Assembly: GCA_035527715.1 (NCBI GenBank)
Contig: DATKZY010000013.1
Coordinates: forward strand, 1-23,959
DNA from: DSUN01 sp035527715
GTDB lineage: Bacteria > Planctomycetota > PUPC01 > DSUN01
DNA length: 23,959 bases
Direction: 5' to 3'
The translations under genes were made by a program, and so were the position numbers. The notes under the pieces were generated by a model. It searched no databases, was not told the origin of the DNA, and saw nothing but the letters and a program-made list of their open reading frames with translations. This document shows, one piece after another, positions 13,776 through 21,194 of this stretch (position 1 is its first letter; each line of letters starts with the position of its first letter).

Positions 13776-13826
13776 TCAGCCGTTCTCCTGGCCGGGGGCC
13801 AGATTCGTGTTCGCGGAGCAGTCATG
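13757..13826. repeat. 14-base direct repeat duplicating the response-regulator start
   Basis: GCGGAGCAGTCATG occurs at 13757-13770 and 13813-13826, 56 bases apart. The first copy covers the ATG ACT GCT start region of the response regulator. The second copy opens a 19-codon frame (ATG 13825) whose TGA overlaps the response-regulator ATG at 13769. It is either a small duplication scar or a leader peptide. Confidence 0.5.
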
Positions 13827-13830
13827 TCGC

Positions 13831-15603
13831 CTACACCTTCTCCCTGGCCTCGTAGTGGGTGTGGAGCAAATGGTGCGACTTCTCGCCGAGGGGCTTGACG
13901 AGGAACTCGTCGTAGATTTGCTTGACTTCGGGGTTGTCGTGCGACTTGCGCAGCTTCTTCCCCTCGTCCTCCTTGTAGATGGCCGAGATGCGCGCCTTGC
14001 GCACCGCGTCGGTCGTCATCCGCGGCTGGCCGCCGCCGCCGATGCAGCCGCCGGGGCAGGTCATCACCTCCACGAAGTGGTACTGCCCCTCGCCGCTCTT
14101 GATCCGCTCGATCACCTTGCGCGCGTTGCCGAGGCCGTGGGCCACAGCCACGCGCACCGTGACGCCTTCGAGGAACTTCCAGTCGGGCACGGCCTTGGGG
14201 ATGGTGAGCTCGGCCTCCTTGACGCCCTCGAGGCCGGCGATAGGCTTGACGTGGAGGTTCTTGAAGGGCAGCGGCTCGCCCGTGACGATCTCGTAGACCG
14301 TGCGCAGGGCGGCCTCCATGACGCCGCCGGTGTTGGCGAAGATGTCGGCGGCGCCCGACGAGAGGCCCAGCGGCGCGTCCATCGTGTCGTCGGGCAGCGA
14401 CGTGAAGTCGATGCCCGCCTGCTTGATCATACGGCCAAGCTCGCGCGTCGTCAACACAATGTCCACGTCGCGCACCCCGCTGTCGTTCATCTCGGGCCGC
14501 TGGGCCTCGAACTTCTTGGCGGTGCAGGGCATGATGGAGACGACCACGATGTCCTCGGGCCGTTTGCCGATCTTCTGGGCGTAATAGGTCTTCGCCACGG
14601 CGCCGAACATCTGCTGCGGCGACTTGGCGGTGGAGAGGTTGGGCAGGAGCTCGGGGTAGAAGTGCTCGCAGTACTTGATCCAGCCGGGCGAGCAGCTCGT
14701 GAACTGGGGCAGGGCGACGGGCTCCTTGTCCACCAGCGCCTTCTTGAGGCGCACCAGCAGCTCGGTGCCTTCCTCGATGATCGTGAGGTCGGCGGTGAAG
14801 TTGGTGTCGAACACGCCGTCGAAGCCCAGGCGTCGGAGGGCGGAGACCATCCTGCCGGTGACGAGGGTGCCGGGCTTGTAGCCGAAGCACTCGCCGAGAG
14901 CGGCGCGGATGGCGGGCGCGGTCTGGACGACGACGTGCTTGGCCGGGTCGTCGAGGGCGGCCCAGACCTCGTCAATCTGGTCGCGCTCGCCGATGGCGCC
15001 GACCGGGCACACGGCGGCGCACTGGCCGCACTGCACGCACACGATGTCGGCCAGCTTGGCTCCGAAGGCGGGGCCGATGAGGGTGTTGAAGCCGCGGTTC
15101 TGCGGGAAGAGGGCTGCGACGCCCTGGGTCTCGCCGCACACGGTGACGCAGCGGCGGCAGGCGATGCACTTGGCCATGTCGCGCACGAGGGCCGGGGTGC
15201 TGTCGTCGGTGGGCCGCTTGCCCTTCTCGCCCTCGTAGGTGACGTGGCGGATGCCGAGCTCGCGGGCGACGGCCTGGAGCTCGCAGTCGTCGTTGCGGTC
15301 GCAGGTCTGGCAGTCGCCCTCGTGGTCGGAGAGGATGAGCTCGACGACCATGCGGCGCGCGTCGCGGACGCGGCGGGTGTTCGTCTGCACCTTCATGCCG
15401 TCGGCGACGGGCATGACGCACGAGGCGATGAGGGTCTTGGCCCCCTCGACCTCGACCAGGCACACGCGGCAGGCGCCGATGGCCTGCACGCCTTCGAGGT
15501 AGCACAGGGTGGGGATGCGGATGCCGACCTTCCTGGCCGCATCCAGGATCGTCGCCCCGTTGCTCACATCGACGGGGATGTTGTCAATCGTCAGTGTAGG
15601 CAT
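13831..15603 (-). CDS. hydA: HydA, catalytic subunit of a multimeric [FeFe]-hydrogenase
   Basis: The 590-residue protein interconverts protons and H2 at the H-cluster. Domains in order: plant-type 2Fe-2S (Cys34, 45, 48, 62); His-Cys3 4Fe-4S (His94, Cys98, Cys101, Cys107); two 4Fe-4S clusters (CIACRRC...C, 146-156; CVQCGQC...C, 189-199); then the H domain with L1 TSCSPGW (Cys304), L2 MPCTAKKFE (Cys360) and L3 EVMTCPGGCIGGGGQP (Cys516, Cys520). A short small-subunit-like tail (KSHDNPEVKQIYDEFLVKPLGEKSHHLLHTHY) follows. The layout and the neighbouring hydB/hydC genes point to a trimeric or larger, probably bifurcating, group A hydrogenase. The position of the proton-relay Cys of CpI (TSCCP) is Ser305 here. 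AGGAG precedes the ATG. Confidence 0.97.
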   Translation of the reverse strand: MPTLTIDNIPVDVSNGATILDAARKVGIRIPTLCYLEGVQAIGACRVCLVEVEGAKTLIASCVMPVADGMKVQTNTRRVRDARRMVVELILSDHEGDCQTCDRNDDCELQAVARELGIRHVTYEGEKGKRPTDDSTPALVRDMAKCIACRRCVTVCGETQGVAALFPQNRGFNTLIGPAFGAKLADIVCVQCGQCAAVCPVGAIGERDQIDEVWAALDDPAKHVVVQTAPAIRAALGECFGYKPGTLVTGRMVSALRRLGFDGVFDTNFTADLTIIEEGTELLVRLKKALVDKEPVALPQFTSCSPGWIKYCEHFYPELLPNLSTAKSPQQMFGAVAKTYYAQKIGKRPEDIVVVSIMPCTAKKFEAQRPEMNDSGVRDVDIVLTTRELGRMIKQAGIDFTSLPDDTMDAPLGLSSGAADIFANTGGVMEAALRTVYEIVTGEPLPFKNLHVKPIAGLEGVKEAELTIPKAVPDWKFLEGVTVRVAVAHGLGNARKVIERIKSGEGQYHFVEVMTCPGGCIGGGGQPRMTTDAVRKARISAIYKEDEGKKLRKSHDNPEVKQIYDEFLVKPLGEKSHHLLHTHYEAREKV

Positions 15604-15628
15604 AAGCGGTTGGCTCCTTTCAGGACGG

Positions 15629-15716
15629 GATGGTTGAATGGTTGGATGAATGGATGATTGTCAGACACTCGTCGGTCTCCTGCATCCATCCATTCATCCA
15701 TTCATCCATTCATCCC
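15629..15716. repeat. GGATGAATGGATGA inverted repeat between hydB and hydA
   Basis: The left arm is a run of GGTTGAATG/GGATGAATG units, the right arm a run of CATCCATT units; GGATGAATGGATGA pairs perfectly with TCATCCATTCATCC around a loop of about 35 bases. TCCTGCATCCATCC (15678-15691) recurs as its reverse complement at 18830-18843, so both spacers flanking the hydB-gltD gene hold the same element, in opposite orientation. Confidence 0.7.
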
Positions 15717-15732
15717 CTTCGGGTGTTGAGGT

Positions 15733-18700
15733 TCACTCGCGCCGGAAGTCGCACCGCAGGCAGCGTCGTGCCTCGCGGATGGCGATGTTCTCGGGCCAGG
15801 GGCGCTCGACCTCGCGGAAGTTGTTGCGCCGCTTGTCCACGGGCACGCGGCGGATGCGGGCGCGCAGGTAGTCCACGGGCTCGGCATCGGGGTCGAAGAA
15901 GGTATCGACCGTCTTGTCCTTCCGCCAGAAGGGGTGGGCCTCGCCGCTGACGAACGCGTCCATGCCCACCGCGGCCTTCTCGCCGGCGGCGATGGCGGTC
16001 ACGACCGAGCTGGGCCCGGTCACGGCGTCGCCGCCCGCGAAGATCCACTCGACCGAGGTGCGGCCGGTCACGGCGTTCGCCTCGATGAAGCCCAGGTCGT
16101 TGAGCTTCAGCGGAATGCCGTCCACGATCTCGCCCGGGTCGAGCGACTGGCCGATGGCGGCGATGACCTGGTCGGCCTTGACGATGTAGGTGCCGTCGCC
16201 GCGTGCGGTGGGCGAGCGGCGCCCCGAGCGGTCGAAGGCGCCCAGGGTCATCGAGCGGCACTTCACGCCGACCACGTGGCCGTCCTCGCTGGCGATCTCG
16301 ACGGGGGCGGCCAGGCATTCGAGGCGCACGCCCTCCTGCTCGGCGCCCTCGACCTCTTCGGTGTAGGCGGGCATCTCGGCGCGGGTGCGGCGGTAGACGA
16401 TGGTCACCGTGCGGGCGCCCAGGCGCACGGCCGTGCGCGCCGCGTCCACCGCGGCGTTGCCGCCGCCGATGACCGCCACGTTGCGCCCGACGGGCACGGA
16501 GCCGCGGATGTTGTAGTCGCGCAGCCAGCGGATGGCGTCGTAGACGCCGCCGGCCTCTTCGCCCGGGATGCCCAGGCGCACGCCGTTCGGGGCGCCGATG
16601 CCCAGGAACAGGGCCTCGTAGCCGTCGCTGCGCAGGCCGGGCAGCGTGATGTCCTTGCCCAGCCGGGCGCCGGTCTCGATCTCCACGCCCATGCGCTCGA
16701 TCATGCGCACCTCGCGGGCGAGCTCCTCGCGCGGCAGGCGGTAGGCGGGGATGGCCTGCACGAGCATGCCGCCCGGGCGCGGCTCGGCCTCGAACACGCG
16801 CGGCCGGTAGCCCAGGCGCGCCAGGAAGTAGGCGCACGACAGCCCGGCCGGCCCCGCCCCGATGATCGCGACCTTCCGCTTCGCGTTCCCCTCGCTGTCG
16901 CGCACCTCGGGGAGCTGCACCGTGACTTCCTGCTCGACCATGAACCGCTTGAGGAAGCGGACCGAGAGCGGCTCGTCGAGGGAGTTGCGGCGGCACTTCT
17001 CCTCGCAGGTGTGGAAGCACACGCGGGCGCACACGCTGGCGAAGGGGTTGCGCTCGCGGTGCAGCCGCAGGGCCTCGGCGTAGCGCTTCTCGCCGATGAG
17101 CGACACGAACCCCGGCACGTCCACCCGCGCCGGGCAGGCGTTCTGGCAGGGGGCGCGCACGAGGCCGGGGCACACGCCGGCGGGGCAGTGCTTCTCGCGG
17201 ATGTGCGCGTCGTACTCGTCGCGGAAGTACCGGATCGTCGAGAGCACGGGGTTGGGCGCCGTTTGGCCCAGGCCGCACAGCGCCGTGTCCTTGATCTTCT
17301 TGCCCAGGTCCACGAGGCGCTCGACGTCGCCCTCGACGCCCTTGCCGTTGCAGATGCGGTCGAGGATCTCGAGCATGCGCTTGGTGCCCACGCGGCACGG
17401 GGCGCACTTGCCGCACGACTCCTCCTGCACGAAGTCCAGGAAGAACCGCGCCACGTCCACCATGCAGCTATCCTCGTCCATCACGATGAGGCCGCCCGAG
17501 CCCATGATGGCGCCCAATTGCGTCAGGCTCTCGTAGTCCACGGGCACATTGAGGTGCTGGCGCGGGATGCAGCCGCCGGAGGGCCCGCCGATCTGCGCGG
17601 CCTTGAAGTGCTTGCCCCCGGGCACCCCGCCGCCGATGTCGTAGATGATCTCGCCCAGCGGCGTGCCGATGGGCACCTCGACGAGGCCCGTGTTGCTCAC
17701 CGCGCCGGCCAGGGCGAAGACCTTGGTGCCCTTCGAGAGCTTGGTGCCGAACGAGGCGTACCACTCGGGGCCCTTGAGAAGGATGGCGGGCACGTTGGCG
17801 AACGTCTCGACGTTGTTGAGCACGCTGGGCTTGCCCCAGAGGCCCTTGTTGGCGGGGAAGGGGGGCCGGGGCCTGGGCTCGCCGCGCTTGCCCTCGATCG
17901 AGGTCATCAGGGCGGTTTCCTCGCCGCACACGAAGGCGCCCGAGCCCTTGCGAATTTCGAGGTCGAAGCGGAAGCCTGTGCCCATGATGTTCTGGCCGAG
18001 GAGGCCGTACTCGCGCGCGCGCTCGAGGGCGAACCCGAAGCGCTCGACGGCGAGCGGGTACTCGGCGCGGATGTAGGCGTAGCCCTGGGACGCGCCGATG
18101 GCGTAGGCCCCGATGGCCATGCCCTCGAGGACGCTGTGCGGGTCGCCCTCGAGGACGCTGCGGTCCATGAAGGCGCCCGGGTCGCCCTCGTCGCCGTTGC
18201 AGAGGATGAACTTCGGGTCGCCCTGGGCCTTGCGGCACAGGCTCCACTTGAGCCAGGTGGGGAAGCCGGCGCCGCCGCGCCCCCGGAGGCCCGACTGCTT
18301 CATCTGCACGATCACCTCGTCGGGCGTCATGCTCGTGAGCACCTTGGCCAGGGCCTGGTAGCCGTCGCGGGCGATGAACTCCTCGATGTTCAGCGGGTCA
18401 ATCACGCCGCAGTTGCGCAGCACGATCTTCACCTGCTTGCCGAAGAAGGGGATGTCGCCGAGCGCGCGGATCGGCTCCTCCTTCGCCGGCTCCTTGTGAA
18501 CCAGGCGGTCCACGACGCGCCCCTTCAGCAGGTGCTCCTCGACCACCTCGGCGGCGTCCCCGGGCTCCAGGCCCTGGTAGAACACGCCGTCGGGGTAGAT
18601 GACGGCGACGGGGCCGACGGCGCAGGGGCCGAGGCACCCCGTCTCGACCACCGTGCACTCCTTGGCCAGGCCGCGCCGCTCCACCTCGGCCCGGAACGCG

Positions 18701-18777
18701 TCGCGGACCTCGTTGGCCCCCGAGGCCACGCAGCCCGCGCCGGTGCACACCAGCACGTGACATCTCGTCGTGTCCAT
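15733..18777 (-). CDS. HydB-GltD fusion: NuoF-like flavoprotein fused to a glutamate-synthase-small-subunit-like oxidoreductase
   Basis: This 1014-residue protein is the flavin subunit of the hydrogenase with an added module. Domains: thioredoxin-like 2Fe-2S (Cys11, 16, 48, 52); NuoF core with FMN/NADH sites (GRGGAGFP 166-173, CNGDEGDPGAF 193-203, GSGAFVCGEETAL 278-290); 4Fe-4S CGKCAPC plus Cys501; Cys531/536; then, where I would expect only the HydB-type two-4Fe-4S ferredoxin tail, a GltD/NfnB-like part. This has a helical Cys-rich domain (Cys544, 548, 582, 586, 590, 594), a first Rossmann fold (VAIIGAGPAGL, 636-646, FAD), a second (VAVIGGGNAAVD, NAD(P)H) followed by VYRRTRAEMPA, a second FAD motif (FAGGDAV) and a C-terminal EARRCLRCD. 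It probably passes electrons between NADH, a second pyridine nucleotide, ferredoxin and HydA. GGAGAG precedes the ATG. Confidence 0.93.
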   Translation of the reverse strand: MDTTRCHVLVCTGAGCVASGANEVRDAFRAEVERRGLAKECTVVETGCLGPCAVGPVAVIYPDGVFYQGLEPGDAAEVVEEHLLKGRVVDRLVHKEPAKEEPIRALGDIPFFGKQVKIVLRNCGVIDPLNIEEFIARDGYQALAKVLTSMTPDEVIVQMKQSGLRGRGGAGFPTWLKWSLCRKAQGDPKFILCNGDEGDPGAFMDRSVLEGDPHSVLEGMAIGAYAIGASQGYAYIRAEYPLAVERFGFALERAREYGLLGQNIMGTGFRFDLEIRKGSGAFVCGEETALMTSIEGKRGEPRPRPPFPANKGLWGKPSVLNNVETFANVPAILLKGPEWYASFGTKLSKGTKVFALAGAVSNTGLVEVPIGTPLGEIIYDIGGGVPGGKHFKAAQIGGPSGGCIPRQHLNVPVDYESLTQLGAIMGSGGLIVMDEDSCMVDVARFFLDFVQEESCGKCAPCRVGTKRMLEILDRICNGKGVEGDVERLVDLGKKIKDTALCGLGQTAPNPVLSTIRYFRDEYDAHIREKHCPAGVCPGLVRAPCQNACPARVDVPGFVSLIGEKRYAEALRLHRERNPFASVCARVCFHTCEEKCRRNSLDEPLSVRFLKRFMVEQEVTVQLPEVRDSEGNAKRKVAIIGAGPAGLSCAYFLARLGYRPRVFEAEPRPGGMLVQAIPAYRLPREELAREVRMIERMGVEIETGARLGKDITLPGLRSDGYEALFLGIGAPNGVRLGIPGEEAGGVYDAIRWLRDYNIRGSVPVGRNVAVIGGGNAAVDAARTAVRLGARTVTIVYRRTRAEMPAYTEEVEGAEQEGVRLECLAAPVEIASEDGHVVGVKCRSMTLGAFDRSGRRSPTARGDGTYIVKADQVIAAIGQSLDPGEIVDGIPLKLNDLGFIEANAVTGRTSVEWIFAGGDAVTGPSSVVTAIAAGEKAAVGMDAFVSGEAHPFWRKDKTVDTFFDPDAEPVDYLRARIRRVPVDKRRNNFREVERPWPENIAIREARRCLRCDFRRE

Positions 18778-18803
18778 ACGCTAACGCTCTCCTTTCGGGG
18801 CAG

Positions 18804-18911
18804 GGGGATGATTGGATGATTGGATGATTGGATGGATGCAGGACTCTCCCGTCCGTTCTCCGCCATCCCCTCCTCTTTCATCCCTCCATTCATCCATCCA
18901 TCCACTCATCC
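18804..18911. repeat. GGATGATT/ATCCATCC repeat cluster upstream of hydB-gltD
   Basis: Left arm: tandem GGATGATT units ending GGATGGATGCAGGA (18804-18843). Right arm: CATCCCTCCATTCATCCATCC and similar (18878-18911). The arms can pair imperfectly. The 14-base GGATGGATGCAGGA core is shared, inverted, with the element at 15629-15716. It fills most of the 143-base spacer before the hydB-gltD gene. Confidence 0.65.
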
Positions 18912-18920
18912 CTCTTCTCC

Positions 18921-19292
18921 TCAGTAGGTGATGATGTGCTCGATGACCGGGCGGCCGGCCAGCACGTGCTCCTGGAGGATTTCGTGGACCTTGTGGCGGT
19001 CGAGCTTGCCGTAGCGGAACTCCTTGCCCGCCTTGTCGGTGATGGTCATCATCGGCTCCTGGTCGCAGAAGCCGAGGCAGCCGGTCTGCTTGACGGTGAT
19101 GTGTCTGGCCCCGGCCTCGGCCAGCTCGCCCACGATCTGCGCGAGCACGTCGCGGGCGCCGGCCGCGATGCCGCACGTGCCCATGTGCACGACGACGTGG
19201 GTCTCGCCCTTGCGTGTGCGCAGGTCCACGTTCGCCTGCGCCGCGTCCCGCAGGGCCTTCAGGTCGGCCGGACTCGTGATTCTCTTCTCCAC
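18921..19292 (-). CDS. Small thioredoxin-like 2Fe-2S ferredoxin-domain protein
   Basis: The 123-residue protein resembles the thioredoxin-fold 2Fe-2S domain found at the start of HydB and in NuoE: VVVHMGTCGIAAGAR (Cys40) and VKQTGCLGFCDQEPM (Cys72, Cys76). Only three of the usual four cysteine ligands are visible; I recall MGTCGIAAGA as common in this hydrogenase-associated family, so the pattern may be genuine. It sits between hydC and hydB, so it is probably an extra electron-transfer subunit or a maturation or partner protein. The start is GTG at 19292, with GGGAGAC upstream, and only three bases separate it from the hydC stop. Confidence 0.87.
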   Translation of the reverse strand: MEKRITSPADLKALRDAAQANVDLRTRKGETHVVVHMGTCGIAAGARDVLAQIVGELAEAGARHITVKQTGCLGFCDQEPMMTITDKAGKEFRYGKLDRHKVHEILQEHVLAGRPVIEHIITY

Positions 19293-19295
19293 GGC

Positions 19296-19853
19296 TCAGT
19301 CTCCCTTTCCTTCGGCAGTGCTCGGGACGGGCCTCGACGTGGCATCGTGGAGCCGCACCTGGTCGAGGATGTCTTTGACCTTGTTCGCCTTCACCCGCTG
19401 GTGCACCTCGTTGTCAACCATCATGGCCGGGGCCAGGCCGCAGGCGCCGAAGCACCGGGCCACGCCCAGCGAGAACGCGCGGTCGGGGGTCGTCTCGCCC
19501 ACGTCGATCCGCAGGTTGTCCTTGATGGCCTCGAGGACCTGCTTCGCGCCGCGCACGTAGCAGGCGGTGCCCATGCACACGCGGACCAGGTGGCGGCCGC
19601 GCGGGGCCGTGGAGAAGAACGAGTAGAAGCCCACGACGCCCGCGACCTCGCTGAACGACTTGCCCATGCGCAGGCTGATGCGCTTGAGCGCCGGCTCCGG
19701 CAGGTAGCCGAAGAGGTCCTGAGCCGACTGGAGCACGGGGATCAGCGCCCCGCGGGTCTCGCGGTGCCGGTCGAGCACCTCGTCGAGCTGGTCGTAGAGC
19801 ACCTGCTCCGTCACCCGGTCCTCCACGGCACTGCTCGCCTTTGCGTCCGACAT
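19296..19853 (-). CDS. hydC: HydC, NuoE-like 2Fe-2S subunit of the hydrogenase
   Basis: The 185-residue product has the NuoE/HydC layout: an N-terminal four-helix region (LIPVLQSAQDLFGYLP, VAGVVGFYSFF), then a thioredoxin-like 2Fe-2S domain with CMGTAC (Cys93, Cys98) and CFGAC (Cys134, Cys138). In HydABC enzymes it joins HydB at the NAD(H) site. A 25-residue low-complexity tail (SRPVPSTAEGKGD) ends it. ATG 19853 was chosen because GGAGAG lies just upstream and the family start fits; an earlier ATG at 19883 would translate part of an ACGCGT repeat. Confidence 0.92.
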   Translation of the reverse strand: MSDAKASSAVEDRVTEQVLYDQLDEVLDRHRETRGALIPVLQSAQDLFGYLPEPALKRISLRMGKSFSEVAGVVGFYSFFSTAPRGRHLVRVCMGTACYVRGAKQVLEAIKDNLRIDVGETTPDRAFSLGVARCFGACGLAPAMMVDNEVHQRVKANKVKDILDQVRLHDATSRPVPSTAEGKGD

Positions 19854-19872
19854 TCCCTGCTCTCCTTTCTTG

Positions 19873-19897
19873 TCACGCGTCACGCATCACGCGTCAT
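19873..19897. repeat. Single ACGCGT-type repeat arm before hydC
   Basis: TCACGCGTCACGCATCACG belongs to the same family as the hairpin arms at 10673-10750. It forms most of the 47-base spacer between the GHKL ATPase stop and the hydC start. This is the only sizeable gap in the first six genes of the locus. Confidence 0.6.
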
Positions 19898-19900
19898 GCT

Positions 19901-20464
19901 CTACACCGCAATCTCCACGGTGGCCAGTCCCTCCCGCACCTTCTCGGCGAGGCGCCGGGCCACGGCCAGCCCGCAGCGCTCGCGGGCCGGCAGCTCCTTC
20001 TCCACGTCCGACGACCGCACCACGCACTCGCAGTCGCCGTCCTGGGCCGCGCGGCGGCGGATGAAGCGGCACCAGAGGTCCACCTCGGGGTTCGTGCACA
20101 CGACCGACGAGAAGGTCGCGGCCAGGTCGCCCAGGGGGCTGCGGTCCACGTGGGTGAGGCGCATCGTGGCCGCGACGGCGAGCCCGCCGAGGGGCGAGCG
20201 GCTCAGCTCCACGCCGCCGCCGGCCCGCTGCGCCGCGCCGTGGATGAGGCTGAGGCCCAGCCCCGTCCGCTTCCCCCGCTTCGTCGTGTAGAAGGGGTCG
20301 AGCGCCGTCTCGGGCGGCACGCTCAGCCCGGGCCCGTTGTCCTCCACCACGATCCGCAGCGTATCGCTCGCCGGGTCCTCGACCACCGTCACGGCGACAA
20401 TGGTCGCGTCCACCCGGATGGAGTTCTCGATCAGGTCCAGGATGTGCAGCGACAGGTCACGCAC
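19901..20464 (-). CDS. GHKL-type ATPase without a visible kinase dimerisation domain
   Basis: The 187-residue protein is an isolated histidine-kinase-like ATPase: N-box LSLHILDLIENS (Glu13, Asn14), G1 box VEDNGPGL (42-47), F-box-like ALDPFYTTK and G2 box GKRTGLGLSL (64-72). A C-terminal stretch of about 75 residues contains several cysteines (SSVVCTNPEVDLWC, DCECVVRSS). No HisKA or sensor domain is present, although His7 lies in the first helix. It could act as an anti-sigma-type switch kinase or a partner of the response regulator downstream; both are inference. The start is a GTG overlapping the PHP gene stop by 8 bases (20457-20464), so it is translationally coupled. Confidence 0.85.
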   Translation of the reverse strand: MRDLSLHILDLIENSIRVDATIVAVTVVEDPASDTLRIVVEDNGPGLSVPPETALDPFYTTKRGKRTGLGLSLIHGAAQRAGGGVELSRSPLGGLAVAATMRLTHVDRSPLGDLAATFSSVVCTNPEVDLWCRFIRRRAAQDGDCECVVRSSDVEKELPARERCGLAVARRLAEKVREGLATVEIAV

Positions 20465-21194
20465 AAACGCACCCTCTGCCGCCCAGGCCGCGGAGGGCCA
20501 GGGACAGCTCGCCGAAGGACGGCTCGCGCGCGTCGAGGAGGGTGCGGCCCGCACCGACCTCGCCGAGCGAATGGCCGTCCGAGCCGCACACCAGGGGCAG
20601 CCCGAGGCCGGCGAGCCGGGCGCCCCGGCCCGCGGCCACCCCAGCGGCGGAAACCTCGATGCCGTCGAACCGCGCCTCCCTGGGAATCCCGCCCAACTGC
20701 CCGAGCACGCTGAACGCCGGGCGGTCCACGTGGGCGGCGATGGCCAGGCCGTTCCGCTGATGGATCAGCGCGATCGCCGCGTTGAGGTCCAGGGCGGATG
20801 CGCCCGACAGCAGCTTGCCGTCGTGGCCGACGAGGCGGCCCGCGGCGTCCAGCACCCGGGCCGGGCCGAAGCGCGCCGCGGCGGCAGCCGTGGCGTCGGG
20901 CAGCGTGGCCCGCACCGCCTCGCCCGCCGCGCGGGCCGCCCAGGCCCCTGGGAACAGGCCGAGCACGTGCACCTCCTCGGCCGTGGTGATCTCGATGCCG
21001 GCGATCACCGCCAGGCCCCGGCCCGCGGCCGCCTGCACGGCGGCGACGTTGCCCGCGCTGTTGTGGTCGCAGATGGCGATCATCGCCAGCCCCTTCTCGC
21101 GCGCCGCCGCCACGATGGCCGGCGGCGTCATCTCAGCCTCGGCACACGGCGACAGAGCCGTGTGCACGTGCAGGTCCGCTGCCCATCGGCTCAC
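20457..21194 (-). CDS. PHP-domain metal-dependent phosphoesterase
   Basis: The 245-residue product carries the PHP motifs: ADLHVHTALSPC (Asp7, His9, His11), IAICDHNS, GIEITTAEEVHVLGLFP, IAAHVDRP and CGSDGHSLGEVG. These form a trinuclear metal site that hydrolyses phosphoesters; single-domain relatives include nucleoside 3',5'-bisphosphate or oligonucleotide phosphatases, but the substrate here is unknown. It lies in the coupled run before the hydrogenase subunits. Its GTG start shares GTGA with the stop of the upstream DRTGG gene, and its end overlaps the GHKL ATPase start. I recall PHP genes in the same place in clostridial hydrogenase loci. Confidence 0.88.
   Translation of the reverse strand: MSRWAADLHVHTALSPCAEAEMTPPAIVAAAREKGLAMIAICDHNSAGNVAAVQAAAGRGLAVIAGIEITTAEEVHVLGLFPGAWAARAAGEAVRATLPDATAAAAARFGPARVLDAAGRLVGHDGKLLSGASALDLNAAIALIHQRNGLAIAAHVDRPAFSVLGQLGGIPREARFDGIEVSAAGVAAGRGARLAGLGLPLVCGSDGHSLGEVGAGRTLLDAREPSFGELSLALRGLGGRGCVCA

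Noticed and set aside
15629..15716. Possible CRISPR-like array of GGATGAATG/CATTCATCC units
   Set aside because: The units are 8-9 bases long, imperfect and contiguous, with no unique spacers and no cas genes nearby. It is a simple-sequence inverted repeat.
15934..18819. A 961-codon open frame on the plus strand across the hydB-gltD gene
   Set aside because: It is antisense to a gene with clear domains. The product is a low-complexity Ala/Gly/His/Leu-rich chain expected from GC-rich antisense frames.
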